Origin: Streptomyces sp. LaPpAH-108
Lineage (GTDB): Bacteria; Actinomycetota; Actinomycetes; Streptomycetales; Streptomycetaceae
Length of the DNA stretch: 64,000 nucleotides
Assembly: GCF_000373625.1 (NCBI RefSeq)
Contig: NZ_KB891996.1
Coordinates: forward strand, 248,001 to 312,000
Direction of reading: 5' to 3'
In this document: in pieces, positions 38,997 through 46,780 of the stretch
How positions within the stretch are numbered: position 1 is the first letter of the stretch
How the letters are laid out: the number at the start of each line of letters is the position of its first letter
The notes under the pieces: generated by a model
Seen by the model: only the letters and a program-made list of their open reading frames with translations
Databases searched by the model: none
What the model was told of the DNA's origin: nothing
Position numbers and translations under genes: made by a program

Positions 38997-40025
38997 CTAG
39001 GCCGGTGTCAGCAGGCTCGCGTGGTGTCGTTCCGCCACCAGCGGGTGTGCTCGCAGCTTGCCCTTCAGTTCGTTGAAGCCGTACTCCGCGTACAGCGGGT
39101 TCGTCGGGTCCGTCGTCACACCCGGGGCCAGGTCCGCGTGGGGGAACGGGAGCGGGGCGATCCTCGCGTCCAGGCGGGGGTTGTAGAAGAACGGGACCGA
39201 GAAGCGTTCCGTGGCTCCGGGCGGGCTGACGACGCGGTGGTTGGTGGCGAGGAGGTAGCCGTTGGTGGCGACTTCGAGGAGTTCGCCGAGGTTGACCACG
39301 AACGCGCCGTCCAGGGGCGGGACTTCGTGGAAGCGGCCGTCCTCGCGCTGGACCTGGAGGCCGCCGACGGAGTCCTGGAGGAGCAGGGTGAGGAAGCCGT
39401 AGTCCTTGTGGGCGCCGACGCCCTGGTCGGTGCCGTCGCCCGCGCTGCCGGGGTAGCGGACGAGCTTGAGGTGCGGGTGGGCGTGGGCGCCGAAGATCGG
39501 GTCGTAGAAGTCGGCGGGAGCGCCGATGGCGGTCAGGAGTTCATGCAGCAGGCGCTGGGCGACCGCGCTCAGCTTGTCGATCCAGGCGAGGGCGGCGGTG
39601 CGCAGCTCGGGCAGAGCGGCGGGCCACTGGTTGGGGCCCTGGAGCCACCAGTACGGCGCCTCGTCCGGGCCGGGGACGCGGGCGGGGCGCTCGGCGCCGA
39701 TGTCGAGCTGGTCGCGCCAGTCGCGGGCACCGGCGGTGCGCTCGTCGCCGGTGCGCGTGTAGCCCCTGAAGTGGGGGGAGTTGACGTTGTCCAGGGCGAG
39801 CCGGTCGGCCTCGGGCAGCGCGAAGAAGGCGCGCATCGCGGTGAGCAGGGCGTCGGTCTCCTCCTGCGTCACCCCGTGCCCGACGAGCTGGAAGAAGCCC
39901 ACGTCATGGGCGGCCGAGTGCAGCTGCTCGTGCAGCCGCGCCCGGTCCTCGGGGCCGCGGTCGGCGGCCGACAGGTCGATGATCGGGAGCTGGGCGTACG
40001 ACGGGTTCGTCGCGTGAGTCGTCAT
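38997..40025 (-). CDS. 2-oxoglutarate/Fe(II)-dependent oxygenase, isopenicillin N synthase-like
   Basis: The 342-residue enzyme has the N-terminal DIOX_N domain (LPIIDLSAADRG, VGFFQLVGHGVTQEETD) and a double-stranded beta-helix core. Iron ligands are His and Asp in VGAHKDYGFLTLLLQD and the distal His in LATNHRVVSPPG; the co-substrate Arg is in ERFSVPFFYNP. Such enzymes hydroxylate or desaturate small molecules; the substrate is unknown. The ATG at 40023-40025 begins MTTHATNPSYAQLPI. About 90 nt upstream is a 25-codon RRHVD-type leader peptide gene, so expression is probably controlled by attenuation linked to sulfur amino-acid supply. Confidence 0.9.
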   Translation of the reverse strand: MTTHATNPSYAQLPIIDLSAADRGPEDRARLHEQLHSAAHDVGFFQLVGHGVTQEETDALLTAMRAFFALPEADRLALDNVNSPHFRGYTRTGDERTAGARDWRDQLDIGAERPARVPGPDEAPYWWLQGPNQWPAALPELRTAALAWIDKLSAVAQRLLHELLTAIGAPADFYDPIFGAHAHPHLKLVRYPGSAGDGTDQGVGAHKDYGFLTLLLQDSVGGLQVQREDGRFHEVPPLDGAFVVNLGELLEVATNGYLLATNHRVVSPPGATERFSVPFFYNPRLDARIAPLPFPHADLAPGVTTDPTNPLYAEYGFNELKGKLRAHPLVAERHHASLLTPA

Positions 40026-40117
40026 GGCGCGTCCGCGGGTGTACGGGGCACGGGTGGCCGCGGGGGTGTGCGGCCCCCGGGTGCCGGAAAGGAAGAGACG
40101 AGAAAAAGGGGGCTGGG

Positions 40118-40195
40118 TCAGGCAGAACGCCGACAGCCCATGCTCGTGACGCGCACGTAGTCCACGTGGCGGCGGCGAACGAGCATCGGAAGCAT
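40118..40195 (-). CDS. RRHVD-type putative leader peptide (25 aa)
   Basis: ATG at 40193-40195, or the second ATG three codons on, to TGA at 40118-40120. The peptide contains RRRHVDYVRV and later GCRRSA. Streptomyces 'putative leader peptides' share the RRHVDLxR...C signature and precede genes for sulfur or amino-acid metabolism, where the Cys codon or codons are thought to sense charged tRNA. A C/T-rich stretch (CCCCCTTTTTCTCG on the minus strand) follows the stop, before the oxygenase start 92 nt away. The Shine-Dalgarno sequence is weak. Confidence 0.75.
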   Translation of the reverse strand: MLPMLVRRRHVDYVRVTSMGCRRSA

Positions 40196-40549
40196 GCGGC
40201 CAGAATACTGCGGCCCGCCGATTCCGGGTGTGACGGTCATCACCTCCGCAATACCCGCGAACCCGGAGCTTCAGAACGTGCCCCAGGGGTGCGCCGCCAG
40301 AGGCCGACCGGACACCGGCGGGCCGTGGTGGCGGAGCGCGGGCAGCGGACCCGCTCGGGGTCGTCCTCGGACGATGCGGACGACCAGCCCGTCGGCGGGT
40401 GGCTGGGCCCCGGTCCGAGCGGGCGCGGGTGCGCTCGGCGCGCACGATGCCCTCGCTCGCCAGGCGGTCGGCCACGCGCGCGGCGAGGGCGGGCTCGGGG
40501 AGAGGGCGGGTGCGTCCGCTTCGGTGGACGGTTGTCCGTGGGCAGCGGC
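40196..40549. other. Intergenic region upstream of the leader peptide
   Basis: This 354-bp region holds the promoter zone of the leader/oxygenase unit and the 3' flank of the aldo/keto reductase gene. A minus-strand stretch near 40420-40490 translates as ALAARVADRLASEGIVRAER, protein-like and possibly a gene remnant, but it has no start. I see no other feature. Confidence 0.4.
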
Positions 40550-41572
40550 TCAGGCGGCGGAGCGTTCTCCGGCCGGGCGGCGGCGGAGCTGCTGGTGCTG
40601 GAGGGGTGGGGGGACGTACGCCTGGTCGAGGGGGCCCGCGTCGGTGCCGGGCGGGACGATCGCGTCGATGCGGTCGAGGAGGTCGTCGGAAAGGGTGACG
40701 TCGAGCCCGGCGAGGAGGTCGTCCAGGTGAGCCATGGTGCGCGGTCCGACGAGGGCGCTGGTGACGCCGGGGTGGGCGATCGCGAAGGCCAGGGCGAGGT
40801 GGGTCAGCGGCAGGCTCGCCTCCTCGGCGAGGGCGCTGAAGCGCTCGACGGCGTCGATGCGGCGCTCGTCGTTGAGGTGGCGGAAGAAGCGCGCCCGGGT
40901 GAGGCCGTTGGGCTCGCCCCTGCGGACCCGGCCGGAGAGCAGGCCCTGCCCGAGCGGCCCCCACACCAGCGTGCCCATGCCGTGGCGCTGGGCGACGGGC
41001 AGTACCTCGCGTTCGATGCCCCGGTCGAGCAGGGAGTACGGCGGCTGCTCGGTGCGGAACGGCTCCAGGCCGCGCCGTTCGGCCACCCACCGCGCCTCCA
41101 CCAGGTCGGACGCGGGCATGGTGGACGTGCCGATCGCGCGGACCTTTCCGCTGCGGATCAGGTCGGTGAGCGCGGACAGCGTCTCCTCGATGTCCGTGGT
41201 GGGGTCGGGCCGCTGGAGCTGGTAGAGGTCGATGTGGTCGGTGCCCAGGCGGCGCAGCGAGTTCTCGACCGCCGTCATGATCCGGCGCCGGGAAGCGCCC
41301 CGCTGGTGGGGGCCCTCGCCCATCGGCAGGCCGAACTTGGTCGCGAGGACGACCTGGTCCCGCCGCCCCTTGAGCGCCCGGCCGACGACGTCCTCGGAGT
41401 CGCCGTAGACGTCGGCGGTGTCGATCAGGTTGATCCCCGCGTCCAGCGCCTTGTGGAGGATGCGCGCCGAGTCCTGGGGGTCGGGGTTGCCGACGGAGGT
41501 GGCGAACATCAGGGTGCCGAGCGCGTAGGGGCTGACCTGGATGCCGGTGCGGCCGAGTGTGCGGTAGCGCAT
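40550..41572 (-). CDS. Aldo/keto reductase with Gln at the catalytic His position
   Basis: The 340-residue TIM-barrel reductase starts MRYRTLGRTGIQVSPYALGT. The catalytic Asp and Tyr are in LIDTADVYGDSED and the Lys in VVLATKFGLP. The fourth tetrad residue, normally His in a YQLHRPD-type segment, is Gln (DLYQLQRPDP). NADPH-binding loops near the C-terminus (SALVGPRTMAHLDDLLAGL) are intact. The substrate is unknown; loss of the His is seen in some non-standard AKRs and changes pH dependence or chemistry. It is divergent from an HTH regulator at 41772, a likely repressor of this gene. The start is ATG at 41570-41572. Confidence 0.9.
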   Translation of the reverse strand: MRYRTLGRTGIQVSPYALGTLMFATSVGNPDPQDSARILHKALDAGINLIDTADVYGDSEDVVGRALKGRRDQVVLATKFGLPMGEGPHQRGASRRRIMTAVENSLRRLGTDHIDLYQLQRPDPTTDIEETLSALTDLIRSGKVRAIGTSTMPASDLVEARWVAERRGLEPFRTEQPPYSLLDRGIEREVLPVAQRHGMGTLVWGPLGQGLLSGRVRRGEPNGLTRARFFRHLNDERRIDAVERFSALAEEASLPLTHLALAFAIAHPGVTSALVGPRTMAHLDDLLAGLDVTLSDDLLDRIDAIVPPGTDAGPLDQAYVPPPLQHQQLRRRPAGERSAA

Positions 41573-41771
41573 GGGGCCATGCCTTTCTCGCCGTGCGCGA
41601 CGGGGCGTACGGGCTGCGAAGGAGGATGTGGGCCACGACGGAGGACGCGGGATCACGGGTTCGCGGGGCCGCCCTCAGCCTGCTGCGGCTCGGCCCCGTA
41701 CGGGAGAGACCCCCTCATCCCGGGACCGGCGCTCCCTGGATACGGGCGGGGCCCGCGGGCAGGGTGGAGGC

Positions 41772-42620
41772 GTGGACCGAACCGAGCTGGCCGACTTCCT
41801 GCGCCGCTGCCGTGCCCGGCTGACCCCCGCCGACGTGGGGCTCCCGGCGGGCGCGCGGCGCCGTACCCCGGGGCTGCGCCGCGAGGAGGTGGCGCAGCTC
41901 GCGGGCATGTCCACGGACCACTACACGCGGCTCGAACAGGCCAGGGGCGCCCGCCCGTCCCGCCAGATGCTCGCCGCCGTGGCCCGCGCGCTGCGGCTGA
42001 GCCGCGACGAGCGCGACCATCTCTTCCACCTGGCCGGTGAGGAGCCCCCGCGCCACCGCCCGGCCACGGAGCACGTCCGCCCCGGGCTGCTGCTGATCCT
42101 GGACCGGCTGACCGACATACCCGCCCAGGTGGTGAGCGACCGTGGTGACGTCCTCGCGCAGAACGCGATGGCCAGGGCGCTGCACGGCGATGCCGCAGCC
42201 CTGCCCGAGGAGCAACGCAACGTCGTCTGGCGGTACTTCACCGATCCCGCCGCGCGGGAACTCTTCCCCGCCGAGGACCGTGACCGCGCCGCCCGCGCGG
42301 CGGTGGCCGACCTGCGCGCCACCCTGGCCCGCCGCCCGGAGGACGCCCGGCTCGCGGGGCTCGTACGACGGCTGCGCGCCCGCAGCGCGGAGTTCGCGGC
42401 GCTGTGGGACACCCACGCCGTCGCCGTGCGCCGCAGCGACGTCAAGCGCTTCCTGCATCCGGTGGTCGGGCTGCTGGAGCTGGACTGCGAGGTGCTGCTG
42501 AGCCCGGAGCACGACCAGCGGCTGATCGTCCACACCGCGCGGCCGGGGAGCGCGGCCCGCGAGCGGCTGGAGTTGCTGCGGGTGGTGGGGGTGCAGGAGC
42601 TGAGCGGGCGGGGCCGCTGA
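41772..42620 (+). CDS. XRE-type regulator with MmyB-like C-terminal domain
   Basis: The 282-residue protein has an N-terminal HTH at about 5-70 (LADFLRRCRARLTPADVGLP, GLRREEVAQLAGMSTDHYTR, LEQARGARPSRQMLAAVARA). A C-terminal MmyB-like PAS/ligand domain follows (ILDRLTDIPAQVVSDRGDVL, VVWRYFTDPAARELFP, LELDCEVLLSPEHDQRL). This class usually represses a divergent oxidoreductase gene, here the aldo/keto reductase. The start is GTG at 41772, though GGAGG is only one nucleotide away; MDRTELADFL is the family's standard beginning. Confidence 0.9.
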   Translation: MDRTELADFLRRCRARLTPADVGLPAGARRRTPGLRREEVAQLAGMSTDHYTRLEQARGARPSRQMLAAVARALRLSRDERDHLFHLAGEEPPRHRPATEHVRPGLLLILDRLTDIPAQVVSDRGDVLAQNAMARALHGDAAALPEEQRNVVWRYFTDPAARELFPAEDRDRAARAAVADLRATLARRPEDARLAGLVRRLRARSAEFAALWDTHAVAVRRSDVKRFLHPVVGLLELDCEVLLSPEHDQRLIVHTARPGSAARERLELLRVVGVQELSGRGR

Positions 42621-42645
42621 GAGCGAGGCCGCTGGGAGCCGGGTG

Positions 42646-43251
42646 TCACCCCAGCGCCTCGTCCAGCAGTACGGCCCACTGCGCCACGACCCGCTCCCGG
42701 CGCGCGGTGTCGTCGGTGAGGAGGGTGGCGAGGCCGAGGCCGCGGGCCATGTCGAGCAGGCCCTGGACGGTCTCGCGGACGCCGGGCTTCGACTCGTCGG
42801 CGTCGAGGAGTTCGACGGCGATGCGGTGGCACTCGCGGCCGACGCGTCCCTCCAACTCGGTGACCCGCCCCCGCAGTTGTTCCTCGTTCGAGGCGGCCAC
42901 CCACAGGTGCAGGGCGGCCCGGAAGAGCGGCCCGGTGAAGAGGCCGATCAGGGCGGAGATCACGGCCCGCCGGTCCCCGGGGCCGTCCGGGAACAGTTCG
43001 CGCAGCGCCGTCGAGCGTTCCTCGGCCACGTACTCGACGGCGGCGGTGAACAGGTCCTCGCGGGTGGGGAAGTGGTGCTGCGCGGCGCCCCGGGAGACGC
43101 CCGCGCGCTCGGCGACGACCGCGACCGTGGAGCCCGCCCAGCCGTACTCGGCGAGGCAGGCCACGGCGGCCTCCAGGAGCCGCTGCCGGGTGGCCCGGCT
43201 GCGGTCCTGCTTGGGTACGCGGTCGCGTTCCGCCGTACTCACACCACCCAT
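42646..43251 (-). CDS. TetR-family regulator of the acyl-CoA operon
   Basis: The 201-residue protein has an HTH at about 18-65 (ATRQRLLEAAVACLAEYGWA, VAERAGVSRGAAQHHFPTRE) and a C-terminal ligand domain of the acyl-CoA-responsive kind. It is the last gene of the eight-gene minus-strand operon and overlaps the enoyl-CoA hydratase gene. The ATG at 43251 overlaps by 13 bp; a GTG at 43242 would give the classical GTGA 4-bp overlap. A repressor that senses a CoA-ester intermediate and binds the palindrome at 52888-52899 is a reasonable model. Confidence 0.87.
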   Translation of the reverse strand: MGGVSTAERDRVPKQDRSRATRQRLLEAAVACLAEYGWAGSTVAVVAERAGVSRGAAQHHFPTREDLFTAAVEYVAEERSTALRELFPDGPGDRRAVISALIGLFTGPLFRAALHLWVAASNEEQLRGRVTELEGRVGRECHRIAVELLDADESKPGVRETVQGLLDMARGLGLATLLTDDTARRERVVAQWAVLLDEALG

Positions 43252-43973
43252 GCCGCATCCCGTCTTTCCAGGAAGGCCGTCATCCCCTCCCGGGCCTCGG
43301 GGGCGGAGAACAGCCGGGCCGAGAGGGCGGTCAGGTCCGCCGCGTCCCGGTCGAATGTCTCCAGCACCCTAGCCGTGAGCAGCCGTTTCGTCGCGGCCAG
43401 GGCCTCGGGCGAGGAGCGGCGCAGACCGTCCAGGACGGGCGCGAGGACGTCGTCCACCTCGTCCCCGGACGCGGTCAGCAGGCCGAGGCGTACGGCCTCG
43501 GCGGGGCCGAAGCGCTCGCCGGTGAGGTAGTAGCGGGCGACCGCGCGGGGGTCGGCGCGGGGCAGCACCGGCAGGGAGATCACCGCCGGGGCGACCCCGA
43601 TCCGTACCTCGGTGAAGGCGAAGGTGGCTCCGGCGGAGGCGGCGGCGATGTCGCAGGCGGCGAGCAGCCCGAGCCCGCCCGCGCGCACGTGCCCGGTGAC
43701 CCGCGCGACCACGGGCTTGGGCAGCTCGACGATCTGCCGCAACAGCCCCACCAGCGCGTCTGGTTGGGGCGGGTCGCGCAGATCGGCGCCCGCGCAGAAG
43801 GTGCCGCCGGTGTGGGTGAGGACGACCGCCCGGACGCCGGGGTCCTTGGCGCAGTCGGCGAGGGCGTCGGCGAGCGCGGCGACGAGGGGTGCGGAGAGGG
43901 CGTTGCGGGTGTCCGGGGAGTCCAGGCTCAGGGTCTCCACGGCCCGTTCGCGGGTCCGGCCGACAAGTGTCAT
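43239..43973 (-). CDS. Enoyl-CoA hydratase/isomerase family protein
   Basis: The 244-residue crotonase-fold protein has the CoA-binding/oxyanion segment HTGGTFCAGADLRDP and VTGHVRAGGLGLLAACDIAA, then FAFTEVRIGVAPAVISLPVL. In the typical hydratase the second catalytic Glu lies in a GIIP/GLLP-like segment; here it reads EVRIGVAP. It fits hydration of a 2,3-unsaturated acyl-CoA made by the operon's dehydrogenase. Its ATG overlaps the ligase gene stop (ATGA), and the TetR gene overlaps its own end, indicating tight coupling. Confidence 0.88.
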   Translation of the reverse strand: MTLVGRTRERAVETLSLDSPDTRNALSAPLVAALADALADCAKDPGVRAVVLTHTGGTFCAGADLRDPPQPDALVGLLRQIVELPKPVVARVTGHVRAGGLGLLAACDIAAASAGATFAFTEVRIGVAPAVISLPVLPRADPRAVARYYLTGERFGPAEAVRLGLLTASGDEVDDVLAPVLDGLRRSSPEALAATKRLLTARVLETFDRDAADLTALSARLFSAPEAREGMTAFLERRDAAWVV

Positions 43974-45538
43974 GGGCGCTCCCGCAGTTCGCGGCGCAGG
44001 ATCTTCCCGGAGGCGGCGCGCGGCACGGAGTCGGTGAAGGTCACCCGCCGGACCCGTTTGTACGGCGCGACGTGCTCGGCGACGTACAACATGACCTCGT
44101 TCCCGGTCAGTTCGGGCGCGGTCGGGCGGCGGACGACGAAGGCGTGCGGGATCTCGTTGCCCTCGTCGTTCAGGGCGCCGACGACGGCCGCGTCCGCGAT
44201 GCCGGGGTGGGTGAGGAGCAGCGCCTCCAGCTCGGCGGGGGCCACCTGGAAGCCCTTGTACTTGATGAGTTCCTTCACCCGGTCCACCACGAACAGCCAG
44301 CCGTCCGCGTCGACTTGGCCCACGTCCCCGGTGTGCAGCCAGCCGTCGCGGTCGATCGTCCCGGCGGTGGCGTCGGGCCGGTTGAGGTAGCCCTTCATCA
44401 CCTGCGGGCCCCGGATCAGGATCTCGCCCGCCTCCCCGGCGCCGAGGTCCTTGCCGGGGTCGTCCAGGGAGACGATCCGCATCTCGGTGCCCGCGATCAG
44501 CTTGCCCGCGGTGCCGGGCGGTGCCTCGTGCAGCAGGTCGAGCGGGACGACATGGGTGCCGGGCGACAGCTCGGTCATGCCGTACGCCTGCCCGAGCGGC
44601 GGAAGGCCGAGCCGTTCGGCGCAGGCCGCGGCGAGGGAGGCGTCCAGCGGGGCGGCGGCGCTGATCACGTACTTCAGCGAGGAGAGGTCGTAGCGCGCGA
44701 CCGAGGGGTGCTTGGCGAGGGCGAGGACGATCGGCGGCGCGACGTAGAGGCCGGTGATGCGGTGGGTCTCGATGGCCGCAAGGAAGGTGTCCAGCTCGAA
44801 GCGGGGCAGCACGACGACGGTGGCGCCCTTGCGCAGGGGCGCGTTCATCAGGGCGGTGAGGCCGTAGATGTGGAAGAGCGGCAGGACGGCGAGGATGCGG
44901 TCGCCGGGCTCCGCGCTGATGGCGGGCTCCAGTTGGGCGAGGTTGGTGACGATCTGCCGGTGGGTGAGCATCACCCCCTTGGGCACGCCGGTGGTCCCCG
45001 AGGAGTACGGCAGGACGGCGATGTCCTCGGCCGGGTCGAGCGCGATCTCCGGCTCGGGCCCGTCGCTCGCCAGCATGTCGATCAGGGAGCGGTGCCCGGG
45101 CGCGCTGTCGCACACGATGATCTCCCGTATGCCGCCCGCGAGTTCGGCGGATCTGCGGGCGGCCGGGAGCAGCGGGGAGACGGTGACGATCCAGCGGGCC
45201 CCGCTGTCCGCCAGCTGGCGGGCGAACTCCTCGGGTGTGGCGAGCGGGTGGGCGGTGGTGACGGTGGCGCCCGCCCGGGTGGCGGCGTAGAACGCCAGTG
45301 GGAACGCGAGGGTGTTGGGGCTGTGCAGGGCCAGCACATCGCCCTTACGCACCCCCGCTTCCGCGAATGCCGCCGCCAACCTGCGGTGGAACCGGTCCAG
45401 TTGCTCGTAGGTCAGGGTCGTGCCGTCGGTGCCGTCGATGAGCGCGGGCCGGTCCCCGAAGGCGGCGGCACCGCCCAGCACGGCGTCGTGGACGGAGAGT
45501 TCTACGGGCGGTACGTCGTCGTACGCGCTGTGGAACAC
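43970..45538 (-). CDS. Acyl-/4-coumarate-CoA ligase family enzyme
   Basis: The 522-residue AMP-forming ligase has P-loop YSSGTTGVPKGVMLTH (about 178-193), QAYGMTELSPGTH, the hinge YKGFQVAPAELEALL and the catalytic Lys in AASGKILRREL. It activates a carboxylic acid to its CoA thioester. The length and place match S. coelicolor SCO4383, characterised as a 4-coumarate/cinnamate:CoA ligase. Within this operon a branched or terpenoid acid is an equally likely natural substrate. The ATG at 45538 follows AGGA; it is 22 bp from the dehydrogenase gene. Confidence 0.9.
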   Translation of the reverse strand: MFHSAYDDVPPVELSVHDAVLGGAAAFGDRPALIDGTDGTTLTYEQLDRFHRRLAAAFAEAGVRKGDVLALHSPNTLAFPLAFYAATRAGATVTTAHPLATPEEFARQLADSGARWIVTVSPLLPAARRSAELAGGIREIIVCDSAPGHRSLIDMLASDGPEPEIALDPAEDIAVLPYSSGTTGVPKGVMLTHRQIVTNLAQLEPAISAEPGDRILAVLPLFHIYGLTALMNAPLRKGATVVVLPRFELDTFLAAIETHRITGLYVAPPIVLALAKHPSVARYDLSSLKYVISAAAPLDASLAAACAERLGLPPLGQAYGMTELSPGTHVVPLDLLHEAPPGTAGKLIAGTEMRIVSLDDPGKDLGAGEAGEILIRGPQVMKGYLNRPDATAGTIDRDGWLHTGDVGQVDADGWLFVVDRVKELIKYKGFQVAPAELEALLLTHPGIADAAVVGALNDEGNEIPHAFVVRRPTAPELTGNEVMLYVAEHVAPYKRVRRVTFTDSVPRAASGKILRRELRERP

Positions 45539-45560
45539 GGTTCCTCCAACGGGCCTGTGT

Positions 45561-46721
45561 CTAGTAGGACTTGGGGAGACCCAAGGTCTGGTGGGAGATG
45601 TAGTTGAGGATCATCTCCCGGCTCACCGGGGCGATGCGGGCCACCCGGGCGCCGGTGATCAGCGAGGCGAGGCCGAACTCGCGGGTGAGGCCGTTGCCGC
45701 CGAGGGTGTGCACGGCCTGGTCGACCGCCTTCACACAGGCTTCCCCGGCCGCGTACTTGGCCATGTTGGCGGCCTCGCCCGCGCCGATGTCGTCCCCGGC
45801 GTCGTAGAGCAGTGCGGCCTTGCGCATCATCAACTTCGCTAGTTCCAGGTCGACATGGGCCTGGGCGAGGGGGTGCGCGATGGCCTGGTGGGCGCCGATG
45901 GGGACGTTCCACACGGTGCGCTCACGGGCGTACTCCACGGCCCGGGCGAGGGCGTAGCGCCCCATGCCGATCGCGAACGCGGCCGTCATGATCCGCTCGG
46001 GGTTCAGCCCGGCGAAGAGCTGGAGCAGCCCGGCGTCCTCGTCACCGACGAGCGCGTCGGCGGGGAGCCGTACGTCGTCCAGCACCAGCTCGAACTGCTT
46101 CTCCGCCGCGTTGACCTCCATGTCGATCTTGTTGCGCGTGAAGCCCTCCGCGTCGCGCGGCACGATGAAGAGGCAGGGCTTGAGCCTGCCCGTGCGGGCG
46201 TCCTCCGTGCGGCCGACGATCAGTGTGGCGTCCGCCTGGTCGACGCCGGAGACGAAGACCTTGCGGCCGGTGAGCAGCCAGTCGTTGCCGTCGCGGCGGG
46301 CGGTGGTGGTGATGCGGTGGGAGTTGGAACCGGCGTCGGGCTCGGTGATGCCGAAGGCCATCGTGCGGGTGCCGTCGGCTATTGCGGGGAGCCAGGTGCG
46401 CTTCTGCTCTTCCGTGCCGAAGCGGGCGATCACTGTTCCGCAGATCGCCGGGGAGACGACGAGCATGAGGAGGGGGGCGCCTGCGGCACCCAACTCCTCC
46501 AGGACGATGGAGAGTTCGGTTATGCCGCCGCCTCCGCCGCCGTGTTCCTCCGGGAGGTTGACGCCGAGGTAGCCCAGCTTGCCTGCTTCTGACCAGAGTT
46601 CTGTGGGGTGGCGTCCCTCGGTTATGGCGCGCGTGATGTAGTCGCGGCCGTAGCGCTTGCCCAGGGCGGAGACGGCCTTGCGGAGTGACCGGTGTTCTTC
46701 GGATTCGATCAGGGGGGTCAT
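45561..46721 (-). CDS. Acyl-CoA dehydrogenase
   Basis: The 386-residue FAD enzyme has LGVNLPEEHGGGGGGITELS, the flavin-binding FGITEPDAGSNSHRI and TGRKVFVSGVDQADAT, and the C-terminal AVHTLGGNGLTREFGLASLI. It introduces a 2,3-double bond into an acyl-CoA, upstream of the hydratase. The start is ATG at 46719-46721, with GGAGGA about 6 nt upstream. A dispersed repeat element separates it from the carboxylase alpha gene, so partial transcription termination or RNA processing between the two halves of the operon is possible. Confidence 0.92.
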   Translation of the reverse strand: MTPLIESEEHRSLRKAVSALGKRYGRDYITRAITEGRHPTELWSEAGKLGYLGVNLPEEHGGGGGGITELSIVLEELGAAGAPLLMLVVSPAICGTVIARFGTEEQKRTWLPAIADGTRTMAFGITEPDAGSNSHRITTTARRDGNDWLLTGRKVFVSGVDQADATLIVGRTEDARTGRLKPCLFIVPRDAEGFTRNKIDMEVNAAEKQFELVLDDVRLPADALVGDEDAGLLQLFAGLNPERIMTAAFAIGMGRYALARAVEYARERTVWNVPIGAHQAIAHPLAQAHVDLELAKLMMRKAALLYDAGDDIGAGEAANMAKYAAGEACVKAVDQAVHTLGGNGLTREFGLASLITGARVARIAPVSREMILNYISHQTLGLPKSY

Positions 46722-46743
46722 TCTTTTCCTCCGGGTGCGGCTT

Positions 46744-46779
46744 GTCTGTGGCTGGTCGCGCAGTTCCCCGCGCCCCTGG
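46744..46779 (-). repeat. Dispersed GCGCAGTTCCCCGCGCCCC element, copy D, inside the CoA operon
   Basis: GTCTGTGGCTGGTCGCGCAG followed by TTCCCCGCGCCCCTGG lies directly after the carboxylase alpha stop, opposite in sense to the operon. It ends 3 bp before the carboxylase stop codon. Confidence 0.8.
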
Positions 46780-46780
46780 C

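Noticed and set aside
38997..41636. Single 879-codon frame joining the oxygenase to upstream sequence
   Set aside because: The N-terminal 540 codons are antisense-like Arg/Pro-rich shadow of the aldo/keto reductase region; the true oxygenase starts at 40025.
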